Shown: in pieces, positions 13,301 to 23,925 of the stretch | Position numbering within the stretch: position 1 is the stretch's first letter | How the letters are laid out: each line of letters opens with the position of its first letter | NCBI GenBank assembly: GCA_038502055.1 | Contig: JAXRKN010000043.1 | Coordinates: 4,278,001 to 4,342,000, forward strand | DNA: 64,000 bases | DNA from: Tanytarsus gracilentus | Taxonomy: Eukaryota > Arthropoda > Insecta > Diptera > Chironomidae | Direction of reading: 5' to 3' | Made by a program: the position numbers and the translations under genes | The notes under the pieces: generated by a model | Seen by the model: the letters and a program-made list of their open reading frames with translations, nothing else | Databases searched by the model: none | What the model was told of the DNA's origin: nothing

Positions 13301-14745
13301 CTCATTTTAGAGCTTACTTAGAAGCAAAAGTCAAATAAAAGCTTATTTCGCTTTTCTTGCAGAATCAAGCTAAAAAATAGAGAGAGAACTTCGGAAATTT
13401 TTCAAATATCCGAGAGAGTGAGACGGAGAGCGAACAATTTTTACTCTCTCACCAGACAATACGGTACACATAATGCCTTTGAATAACAGCAGGAAAATTT
13501 TTTCATTATTTGACTTATTCTCGCACTAGTCGTGCTAGTGAACAGACGGATTATTGCTCCGTCACTGAACAAAGACTTAAAATTTATACGAGAAATCATA
13601 TTCGGAAAAGGAAAAAAGTTTTCTTTTCACTTCTCGCGCGAGTATAATATTGTGAGAAATATAGATATCGCCTATTGTGTATTAGTTGATATGTTGATTT
13701 TTACTCAAGCAAAAAAAATAGGCTATTATTTATGACTTTATTTGATCTGAGCAGCAGCAGCGAAAAATAAAACTTATGATTATTTCGTATTAATGTTAAT
13801 GCTGTTAAAGAGAAAAGAACCCCCAAAAGAAAAAAATAAGAATTAACAGTTTTGTATGTGAAACGAACAGCAGCAGCGTAAAGTATTAAAAAACATTTTG
13901 AGGAGGAGATAATTAATTTAAATATACTTAAAGATTGAATTACAACGAACTCGTCGTTCGTGTGGATTTTGTATGTAGCGAAGAAGTGAAGAATGAATAA
14001 AAGAAATATAGAAGAAGTGAACAAGGAGGCGAAAATATAAAAGAGAAAAAAATTGAATGAACCTTTTTAGTACTTCCCCACCACGACTGTGCTATGAACT
14101 TATTAAAAAGGTTCTCCCCATCATATAACATAATGATGATGATGGTGATTGTTTAAAGCTCAAACAAATAATTTTCTATATCTAATAAAAAAGCTTATGG
14201 TGTGTGCTTTTTTTCACTTCAGTGTGTAACATTTAAGAAACCATAATATAACAATAATTAAAATAACATACACACGTACATACGCGTGTTATGTTTGAGA
14301 AGAAGTTTTGAAGTTGGAAAGTTATAAGCTTTTGAAATATAAAAAAATAACACAACAACTGCAGTCAGTGAACAACGGCAAGGCCAACTGAAAGTTAACA
14401 TGTTAAAATGTGGCAATTCATAAATTATTAAATTAAATGTTTTAGACAAAAGCAAAAAAAGGGAAGAATCATTCTCTAAAGTGCAAGAAAAATTTAGTGC
14501 AAGACTGACATAATAAGTGAAATAGAAGAGACACGAAGAAATTCAGTACATAACTTTCAATTATTCACATATATTTAATACTCACTTGAGAGTTCCGTGC
14601 ATAACATTGAATTGAATTGAGTCGAGTACAGCAAGCAGTGCCAGCTGAGCTGAGAGCGAGAGAAAAATTGAAGCTAACACATAAGCTAAATTGTGTGTGT
14701 GTGTGCAACTCGAGTTTAATAAAATTTATTTGCCAATCAACAAAC

Positions 14746-17700
14746 ATGACCTTACCAGAAATAAGCGAGCATCAGCATCGTGCTGAGGAAGAGGAGATTT
14801 CAGAAAACGATGACGACAACGACGGGGATGATATATTTGGCTCAACAAGGACAATTACATTTCGTGCAAAAAATAAAATCTCAATGATATCCAACGAGCT
14901 GCGAATGCGAGAAAAGCGTAAAAGGGTTCTACAGATGTGTCTGAGGAAACTAGAACGAATAAAAGATTCAGAGAATAATTTAAGAATTTCTGTGATTATT
15001 CACAACACTTATTCACGCCTTACGGCAGATATAAAGCGAGATAAGCAGAGGGGCCAAAGTAGATATCAACAGCAGCAACATTACAAGTGAGTCTCATTAT
15101 AATCATTTTATTAAATTATTTCTCTCTCTCGCTCTCTTGTCGACACACAAAAATGTGTAACATAAAACAGCAGCAGCGAAAAAAAAACATCATCATTTCA
15201 TTCGTAGTAAAAATCTTTCAATAAATCAAAGGAAAATAAAATCTACGTACACTTGTAGCGAACGAAGAGAATGAGACACTAAGCACTGAAAAATAAAATC
15301 TCTCATCGTGCCCCGACAGTCTTTTCTCATTTCGTTCAAATCGTTCAGTCACTCGAGAGTAGCAATGCGACTATAGGGATTGAAAACAGAAAAAGAGAGA
15401 GAGAGAGAAAATGATTTTCTGTATGAATGCGTCTGTGTGTTGAGTATGTGTGACGACGAACGTGAAAATAAAGATTATATAGTATCATATTTTGAATGTT
15501 AATTACTCACATATTAGCTGTGGGTTTTCTGCTCTGTTATCACTATTTTTTTCTTCCCTCCGAGCTTTAATTCTCACACACGACGACAAACGCGCGTTCG
15601 CACCACATTCGCCTTCACTCAAATAATTATCATTAGCTATTTATTTTTTATCATCGTCGCTTTAAGGTTATGCGCTTGAAAATTTTTAAATGAAAAAAAA
15701 GCGACTAATTGAAAGAGTTTAAAAATTGAAAGCTTTTTAAAATTAATATTACATTGACTTCGAATGTGAATATTCTGAAAATGTGTCTGTTCAACTCGCA
15801 TCCTCATCTTTACAAATAACAACAAAATCTTTTGGAATTTCTTTCGTTCTTTATTCCCTCAATCTTCTTTTTCTGAAAAATTACTCTGTGAAATATTACC
15901 GATTGAGGGACTCGGTATATGCATTTCTAAGAATTCTATTTGAGCTTTTTATTTAAATTAATTGAAATACGCTTTGTAAATAGTAAAAGTTTTATATACT
16001 TAAAATTGAACCTTATGTACCTGGTATATAACGTTTATACTATGTTGATATGAGAATTTCAGAGAGATTAAAACTTTTTTATATAAAGTAAATAAATGGA
16101 AGAAGTCAAGCATAAAAAGCATGATATATATATGAACGTTAATTAAAATTACTGTTATGTAATTAATAGAAAGAACTTTTAAAAATTAAATGACATTCCA
16201 AAAAGAGTAATTGTTTCAAAACCTTAAAATTTAATCATGAAAAAATGCCTCCAACTGCTTCATATAATTGACGAATGACCCCATGGACTTTCAAATCGTG
16301 TGCAAATTCCTCGGAGAAATTTTAGGGTCGGAAAAATAGAATTATGATTTACCATCAGCATAAAGTGAGTTTTTTTTTCTGAAAAACTTGTAAACTTTAG
16401 TTTCTCCCTATCCTCACTTTGTAAAATATGTGAGAGAGAGGCGAAGTGAATACAAACACACACTTGAGGTCGTAACTGAGCACATTAAAAATACATGGAT
16501 TGCCATATATTCTTCTTTCATTGCCTCTTTGCTTTTTTTATAATAGAAAGAGCATTTTTTATATTAACGAAATCGTTTAAGTTCTTTTTTCATCTCCTCT
16601 TTTTTTTCTGCTGCTGCCTCTTCTCTTTACATTCTGGTGTGCCTCACATATTAAATCGTCGTTGTTGGTGTTTTGTATTTGATTGAATTCGAAAGAAAAA
16701 TCCCGTATAGATAGAGCGATACGATAAAATGTATACGACAAAAGACAATGGAGAGCAGCGTGCGAGAAAAGAATATTGTCGTTAGAACAATTAATTAAAT
16801 TAATGGGCGAGCATTTTGCTCACGTGTGAGCAAGGTTCAATTGAGAGTTTCCTCTTTTCCTCGAGAACAAAATTATGAGACAATAAAAAACAAAATTGAG
16901 AGAATTGTGAATGAAAATTATTTGAGATGATAATTATTTTTTCTTCTTCCCGCATCATTTTGTACACAATTTATCGATAGAGATAGGCCTCGCTCGCGCG
17001 TGCAAATAAAGTAGAAAAAAAATTATTTTCCAGTGTAGGCAGCGACCGAGAGTGTTTTTGGGCGTTATTTGATTGATCACTACTTTTGAGCAAATCAGAC
17101 ATTTTTCTCTCTTGTTATTTTTTGACGGCCACCGCAAATGCGTGAACATTAGCTAGATGAAAAAATGCGTGCCGTTTTGAAACGGAAGTCAGACAAAAAA
17201 GCAATTAGTTATCAAATAATTACCATCCAGAAAAAAATAATGCTCTCAACACACCACCGCTAATCATTTGACATCGAAATGAAGAGAAGCGAGAAGAAAA
17301 TTCCAAAAAATTATAATTGACGGCATTACCTCTAACTAACCAACTAAAGTCACCGTTATAGAAACGAGAGAGAGCAAGAGTACATTAATATTGAAAAATA
17401 ACAATAGTAAGAAGCACACAAAAAAAAGACTAGAAAGAACGGAGAGTTGAGGAGGAAAAAATGTGTAATAAAAAAATTCATAATATTTCTCATCGTGCTG
17501 TTGATTTTTTCCTCTTCGTTTCGACTTCTTTTGAATTTGAAAGAGAAATCAGTGTGGAGAGGAGAAGAAAAACTGTGAATTTAGAGTTCTCTATGCCATA
17601 ACAACATCACTGCTGTTAGTCGAGTGTATATGAAAAAGAATTAATAGGGTAATGCTTAGAAGATTATTATTTCGTCGTCGTTCGGCCATAAAAAAATATT

Positions 17701-19734
17701 CTGCTGGTAGCGTTGTATTTTTATAAGGAGTGCATGCCCTCTTCTATATGCTGCATATTCATTTCTCAATATGTGATATTCTGTTGCGCAAAACTTATTC
17801 TCGAGTCGATACACTCGACAAAGGGGGAGACTTTTTAATTTTCAAGTATCAAATGACATTTTTATGTTTTAAAATACGTTTATATACTGTGTAAGTACGT
17901 TTATGTACTGTGTAAATAATTTTCAATTCATCACATTAAAAATATTTCAGGTATATAAAGGTTTTAATTTTTAAATGCCAAGTAAATAAGTAAGTACATA
18001 AAGTCTATATAAAAAAGCGTCTCGCCCCCTTGACTCGACTTTATTAGTTTCATGCATTAACAGATTTTACGATGGGGGTCAGTCGGAAAGAATGTGAAAT
18101 TGTAAGCACATTCACATATTTTACCGACGACCCCCATAATGCACATATCGATAAATTAATATCTTTAGTGGTTGTTGGTTATCGTTTAGAGCCCATTTTG
18201 CAAAAAAAACATTTTCTCTTTTTTTTCCTACAACAAACAAACAGGCAAGCAAAACTCCTCTGCGATAGCACAAATCCGATACAGCACCCTATCATTTAAA
18301 AGCGATTTGTCTCTTCGGGAAGTAAATGAAAAGGCACAAACAACAACTTCGTTGTCGGTGAGAGAGAGATAGAGAGAATAAGAGAGAAAATGCAATGAGA
18401 GAGAGAAACGACCTTTTTTCGTGTGCCATACATTTTCATAATTTATTCTCATATAGCTTCAATGTACATTGCGGAAAGTTGATTCTTTTTTAAAGCAGAT
18501 ATTCTTCTCTCGCAAATTCTCTTATCCACTGCTTAGCGGCTACACACAAAAATTATTTTCTCAATAGACTTTACAACTCTTGTCACCTTCAATTGATTTC
18601 CAGTTTCCTTGAACCATAACAAAAAAGCAACCAAAAAAATTGTATGTTTGTTTAGTCTCTCGCATTTTCTTCTTTTGTTGAGCTATGAATGTATTTTTTA
18701 ACCACTAAATCGCTCGCAACAAATTGAGGTCAACGTTACAAGTTACAAGTGTATTGAAAACATTATGACACTAAAATGAATTAAACGTTTTTATTTTATT
18801 TTTTGCTGCTCCATGTGACGGCGGCTCTCCCTTTTTTCTTTTTCACTCTCTTTCTATGTGAACTAACTTTAATTTAAATAAAAGATATGCTTCATGGGCG
18901 CGCAGGGTGGAGAAAATTACAAAGGCACATGATATGGTGCGTTGGAATTTTCAAAGAATAATTACCCCTTAATTATGCAACCCGCAAGTTTTTGAGGACG
19001 TCCAGAGGTTTAAAGTTAAAAATCCTCATTTACATCAAATAGCTGCAAAGATGTCATCACCTCACTTGCATCCATGTTAAGCCCTTATACATTTAAAAAA
19101 TGCATTAAAGTGCAACGGCAGCAATATTAAATAAATAAAATTGAAAACACACGCGAGCTACAAATGTGAGAGAGAAACAAGCTCGAAAAGTACTTGATGA
19201 GCGCAATAGATAGAGAGATTATAACACGTTAAATGCTTGAAAAAATTTCAATTAAAATCAATTTTAATTTTCTCTTCTTTCGCCCACAGAGAATCAACGC
19301 AACAAAAAAACCAAAATTCACCAAAGAAAGTGGAGAGAAAATTGGATTTAGAAAATTTAGAGGAATTATGTTCGATAGAAGATGATAATGACATTTGTCC
19401 GCCAATGCACGATCCAATACTGAAAAATTCCGAAGAGATTGAACAGGCGTTGTCGAGGAAGCGAAAAGCTGAAGTTGAGCAGGCTCTCGCTCTTATGTCG
19501 TACCATCAGCTAGAAAAGCGACTGAAGTCAGACGCGTTTCATGATGTAGTAGTGGTGACGGCGGCCGAAGGTCACAATCACAATGACTTAAACAGTATGC
19601 AATGCAACAACAATAATAACAATAATAATAGCAACAACAATTTACTTAATGGTTTCCAATGTGGCAAAGCAGCAGCTCTCGATTCATCCAACGGAATATT
19701 CCAATCGCTTGTAGTTAAGTCACTAGAAACATGA
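14746..19734 (+). CDS. tara: SERTA-domain transcriptional/cell-cycle regulator, taranis-like
   Basis: Two exons, 14746-15086 and 19290-19734, joined across a 4.2 kb intron (GTGAGT donor at 15087, CCCACAG acceptor ending 19289), give 261 residues. The start is ATG 14746 (MTLPEISEHQ). A Glu/Asp-rich N-terminus (residues 15-30) is followed by a SERTA domain at about 56-97, with KRKRVLQMCLRKLERIK and then LRISVIIHNTYSRL, matching the SERTAD/taranis pattern 'vL..sl.KL...lr.SVlinNtlr.l'. Exon 2 has an acidic segment, a Lys/Arg patch and an Asn-rich run (AAC/AAT repeats, 19606-19641). Fly taranis is a trithorax-group protein working with cyclin/CDK and E2F; that role is inferred from the domain. The product is much shorter than Drosophila Tara, so further 5' exons or isoforms may exist. 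Confidence 0.75.
15087..19289 (+). other. 4.2 kb intron of the taranis-like gene
   Basis: Long AT-rich intron bounded by CAA|GTGAGT and CCCACAG|AGAA. It is rich in GAGA/CTCT runs (for example 15120, 15400, 18360) and in blocks of several hundred bases with moderate GC and few mononucleotide runs (about 15240-15620, 16700-17160, 18060-18420). These would be the first places to look for enhancers. No nested gene found. Confidence 0.6.
17875..17916 (+). repeat. 21-bp tandem duplication
   Basis: Two adjacent copies, TACGTTTATATACTGTGTAAG and TACGTTTATGTACTGTGTAAA, differ at two positions. The repeat lies in the taranis-like intron, with no known function. Confidence 0.85.
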
Positions 19735-22700
19735 AACAAAACAACTGAATACCTAAGCACTCTAGATTAGTTTCAATATATAAAAAAATTATTTCTCTCT
19801 TTTTCCGGAAAATTACCGAAGACAAAGAAGAAAAATTATGTCGAATTAAAGCTGATTTAAATTCGCATAAAGTCTATATGATCCGTGAGGGGGTGTTTGA
19901 TGAAATTTGATAAGTTTTTTGAAAGCCAAAAAAAATTGTGACATTATTATTTGACGTTAAGTCTTTAAATAGTTTTTTACTTAATCTCAAATTGATTGAA
20001 TTCTATTCAGAAAACCCCTTCACCATCTAAGTAAAATGAAATCTGCCACTTTGAGTATTTTAAAATATTAGTAGACTAAAAAATTTCAAATTATGTGAAA
20101 AAAAATATGGTAAAACACTATTTGCGGCCACCAAAATATGCCAACAATAAAACCAAATCCATATACGTGTGTACACGAGCTAAACACAGTAACAATAACA
20201 AAAGTATCATAGACTCGAAACGAATAAAATGTCTCGCAGTTGAGAGAGAAAAAGTGAAATAAACAACGCAGCAATTATAAATTGTTATTCTCCGCAAGAG
20301 CAAGAAAAGTTACGAAAAAAAGATTATTCACTTCTTTTTAAGTGAAAGGCGCATTTTGAAAAATAGTGGAAAAACTATGGAAAAAATTGTATTATCTCTC
20401 TCTCACTCACTCTCAAAGCTTTAGGTACTTATATACAAAAAATACGTAAAAGAAGTATAAGAAAATCATCAGCATGTACAGTTTAACAAAAAAAAAGAAG
20501 AGGAAAAAATGCATAATATTAATTTTATATTTTATATATAAAAATATAAAAATATAAATGAGAAATATAAAATATAAATTTATTTAAAAATATAAATTGA
20601 TATTTTATATACTTTTATTTTTTTTTTTTTAAGAAAAAAAATTTTAAATTGCATTTGAATTTGGATTATTTAACACTAATCTTTTTCGTGCTATAATCCA
20701 TCCTGGATCTTTTCTACTGATCTCTCTTCCAGCACTAAATTTTAAACTGCTGGATCTCACTTCCAGAGCTGGATCTTAGTTCCAATGGATCTCAATTTAA
20801 GCACTGAATCTAGTTCGAATGCCTATCAAATCCATCGTTATTTTACTTCTATATCTACTTCAGCTTCCTGCATAAATTTAAAGCTCTGGATTCCTTAGGC
20901 TGGATCTTGTTCCAATGGATCTAATTTAGTTCTAATTAGTTCGAATGCCTATCAAATCCATCGTTATTTTACTTCTACTGGATCTCACTTCCAGACTTCC
21001 TGCACTAAATCTTAAAGCTATGGATCTCACTTCCAGAGTGGATCTTATTAATGGATTAATTTAAGTTTGAATTTTAATGGTTTCAATCCATCCTTGATTT
21101 TGTTCTACTGGATCTCACTTCCAGACTTCCAGCACTAAATTTTAAAACTGCTGGATCTCACTTCCAGAGCTGGATCTCACTTCCAGAGCTGATCTTAGTT
21201 CCAATGGATCTCAATTTAAGTTCTGAATCTAGTTCGAATTTATCGAATCCATCCTTATTTTACTTCTACTGGATCTCACTTCCAGACTTCCTGACTAAAT
21301 TTAAAGCTACTGGATCTCACTTCCAGAGCTGGATCTTAGTTAATGGATCTCAATTTAAGTTCTGAATCTAGTTCAATGGTTATCATATATTTTTATTTCT
21401 ATATTGTTTAATTTTGTTAAGACAATATAAGTAAATCCATCGAAAAGTTATAAAAATATAAAAATATAAAAAATATAAAAAATATAAAAATATAAATGAG
21501 GTATATAAAAATATAAAAATATAAATTTTGATTTTTATATACCCAAAAATTTATATCCAAGTCGTCCGCCCCCTGCATAATATTCACCACACTCTACCAT
21601 TCAATGTAGGAAATGAAATTAAATAATTGTGTACGGCTTCTACTACGTGTATTACTTCTCTTTAAGTTTTTTCTTGCTCATTTCAAAAGAAACTCTATTT
21701 TTTAACTCTTTATTTTATGTAACACTTTTTTTTCGATGAATGGATGTCAAAGCAGAGACGAGTGAAAACTTTTTTAAAAAGATCTTTTGGTTAGTTTAGA
21801 GAAGAAAAAAAATCGTTTTCTAATTCGAATCGAACAGATTTCACTTTAGAAAGAAATCCAGTGTAGAACACACACTGATAAGCAAGAGAGAGGAAAAAAT
21901 GTGATAAAAGATTTTTAATTGCGTCATAAAGTCACGTGCAAAAGGAGATAAGATGAAAAAGTTAAGGCTCTTCTTTTTTGTTTTCATTTTTCTATTTTTT
22001 TTATCATCTTTAAATCTGTTATCGATTTCTGCATTCTCACAAATACGTACATGTGACATTTTTTTTTATCTAAACAATTTTTTAGTTAAATTTTTATCAA
22101 TTGTGTATATTTTATGAGTTCCGACGAACCAACCACATCACATCGGCTCACATGTTTGTGGCGAAAAAAAATTCCGAATCAATTAGATTATTTGTGTTAA
22201 AACTTATCGCGATAGAAACATGAGAATTTCATAAATAGGAATTTACTATTGTAGTTGAGAGTTGACTTAAAAAAATTTATGCTAAAGCCTTGTGAGTCCA
22301 TTAATTAATTGATAATTTTGGCCAAAATCGTGACACTTAAGTGGACTCGGAGGGAATTAAAAAAGCTCATTTAAAAAAAGGTAAAACAGCTTTTTTCCCC
22401 GTAAGAGAGACATGAAAAAAAATTATTAAGAAATAAGTTTTGCATTGTGTAGAAATTAAATATCAAAGAAGAAAAAAATACATTATATACAGCTATATAT
22501 ATATTCGCATTTCAGAAAAGCTTCAAGAAAATAAAAACTACAGCATATTGATGATGTAATAAAAAAAATCATGAAAAAATTTAAAAAACCGTATTTCAAT
22601 TTTTATTTTCCTTTCTATAACAATTTGTTAAAAACTCATCATTAATCATCATTGCTCTTTCAGCTTTATATATTTTTTTTCGGCCAAACCGTGCACTCGC

Positions 22701-23242
22701 GAATGTGTGAGAGCTTTTGAGTGAGCGCGAAGTGAAACCGTTAACTTTCAGCTATTTTTCATCGACGGTAATTTTCCCTTTCGTTTATTTAATGAAAAAA
22801 ATATACACACAAAAAAATTATGCTGAGAGCGCTTTCGCAACTCTATCTATCTCGTCCATTGTTTGGTGTTTGAGAATTTATGTTGCGGCGTGCAAGAGAA
22901 AAATTATTTTCAAAAATCCAGAAATCACGGAAATATTTTTTTGAATCTCTCTAGAATTTGTTATTTCAAAAAATTCACTTTAAACGAGTCATTTGACATT
23001 GGACATTCCATGAAATCAGTTAATGCTTCATATGTTAACATTTAAACGAGAAACAATTAAAAATATTTTTTTAGAGGGAAGGGGAAACAGGAAAATACGC
23101 AGCCGTATACGTATGGACGTACAGTATACTCTTCTAGCTTGCATGCACGACATCTGGCAAGACAGTTCACTCGATCAATATCAAAATAAAGACGAAAAAA
23201 AATTTGGTTGAACTTTACCACACAATAAATAATTAAATCGTC
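19735..23242. other. 3.5 kb between taranis-like gene and EMRE
   Basis: No supportable gene. It contains the 3' UTR of the taranis-like gene, the complex repeat at 20515-21558 and AT-rich unique DNA. Short ORFs at 22717-22944 and 23023-23211 have no homology I recognise and no splice support. Confidence 0.6.
20515..21558. repeat. Complex repeat: degenerate GGATCTCACTTCCAG tandem block flanked by TATAAAAATATAAA arrays
   Basis: The core (about 20690-21375) holds at least eight copies of GGATCTCACTTCCAG. They sit inside a larger unit built from the same phrases in order: CACTTCCAGACTTCCTGCAC, AAATTTTAAAGCTACTGGAT, CCAGAGCTGGATCTTAGTTC, CAATGGATCTCAATTTAAG, CTGAATCTAGTTCGAATG and CCATCGTTATTTTACTTCTA. 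Copies differ by small indels. Both sides are bordered by short-period TATAAAAATATAAA arrays (20515-20640 and 21437-21558). The symmetrical borders suggest one insertion unit or locally expanded satellite rather than random low complexity. Confidence 0.8.
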
Positions 23243-23646
23243 ATGATTACAAATCTAGCAAGAGTTTTTCAAGCTCGAAAGCTTTTACAGGCAAATAAAA
23301 TGATGGAGAATAGACGAATGAAAATTTATTTTAGATCGGGCGCTCTGAAAGTGAGTAATTTCTATAAATAAACTTTTCTCGTATATTTTTTGTTAAAATA
23401 ATAATTTTAATTGATTGATTTTTTTTTCAATTTTTATTACAGCCCATGCCACCAAATAATCCATTTGCAATTTTTGGTGTGTTTTTTACTGTTGTTCCTG
23501 GTAGGTGTATTATTTTGTTCCTTGGTATTTGTTTGCTGACATTAATAATTTTAGGAATACTGCTAGGAGCTGTGATCTCGAAAAACATTGCTAGTTTCCT
23601 AGAAGAAAATGATTTATTTGTGCCAGAGGATGAGGATGACGACTAA
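23243..23646 (+). CDS. EMRE: Essential MCU regulator, mitochondrial (EMRE)
   Basis: Single-pass inner-membrane subunit that joins the calcium uniporter pore MCU to its MICU gatekeepers. Three exons, 23243-23350, 23443-23500 and 23555-23646, give 85 residues. The N-terminus is basic with no acidic residues before the domain (MITNLARVFQARKLL), as in a mitochondrial presequence. Then come YFRSGALKPMPPNNPFA, a membrane segment FGVFFTVVPGILLGAVISKN, and the acidic tail LEENDLFVPEDEDDD. These match fly EMRE closely (SGA-KPKP, PG..GA.ISKN, EENDLFVP, poly-Asp end). The 54-bp second intron (GTAGGT...TTTTAG) has no stop and keeps frame, so an unspliced reading would insert 18 residues into the membrane helix; homology supports removing it. 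It is convergent with flightless-I. Confidence 0.92.
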
Positions 23647-23925
23647 AAATCTCCACCAAATTTATAGCTCTTAAAAAAACTATTACAAAGACTTAGTGCA
23701 TTTTTTCCAACGATGAATTTAATCCTCGAAAGCTTTTAAGTTTAAATTGAAGAAGCACAAAATATGAGAAATTACTCCTCTGTTTTTTAAATGTTAATCC
23801 TTTTAATTTTTTATTCATGTCCTCGTTATTCACAAAAAAAAGCAAGTGAAATAAAGTTCAATTTGAAAAAAGTGTTGCGATTATAAAAGTGTAAATAAAT
23901 AATTTAATAAATAAAGTTGATTTGA

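Larger units (their letters stand above)
3099..14745. other. 11.6 kb gene-free stretch upstream of the taranis-like gene
   Basis: No ORF here has coding character plus splice support. The sequence is AT-rich with many GAGA/CTCT runs (for example near 3331, 4091, 4470 and 9107), oligo-A/T tracts and scattered CAG/CAGCAG words. It contains a LINE 3' remnant (6991-7104) and a terminal-inverted-repeat element with minisatellites (9203-10337), listed separately. The GAGA density and the position before a developmental regulator suggest cis-regulatory DNA, but that is inference. A stretch at 4106-4306 is open and less AT-rich, with no start codon and no recognisable product; it could be part of a non-coding first exon. 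Confidence 0.55.

Noticed and set aside
3099..14745. Search for microRNA hairpins (bantam, let-7, miR-1, miR-7, miR-8, miR-9, miR-124, miR-184 seeds by eye)
   Set aside because: No mature sequence of these conserved families was seen. Novel hairpins cannot be judged without folding tools.
22717..23211. Three overlapping short ORFs before EMRE
   Set aside because: Residue composition is that of AT-rich non-coding DNA, with no splice or homology support.
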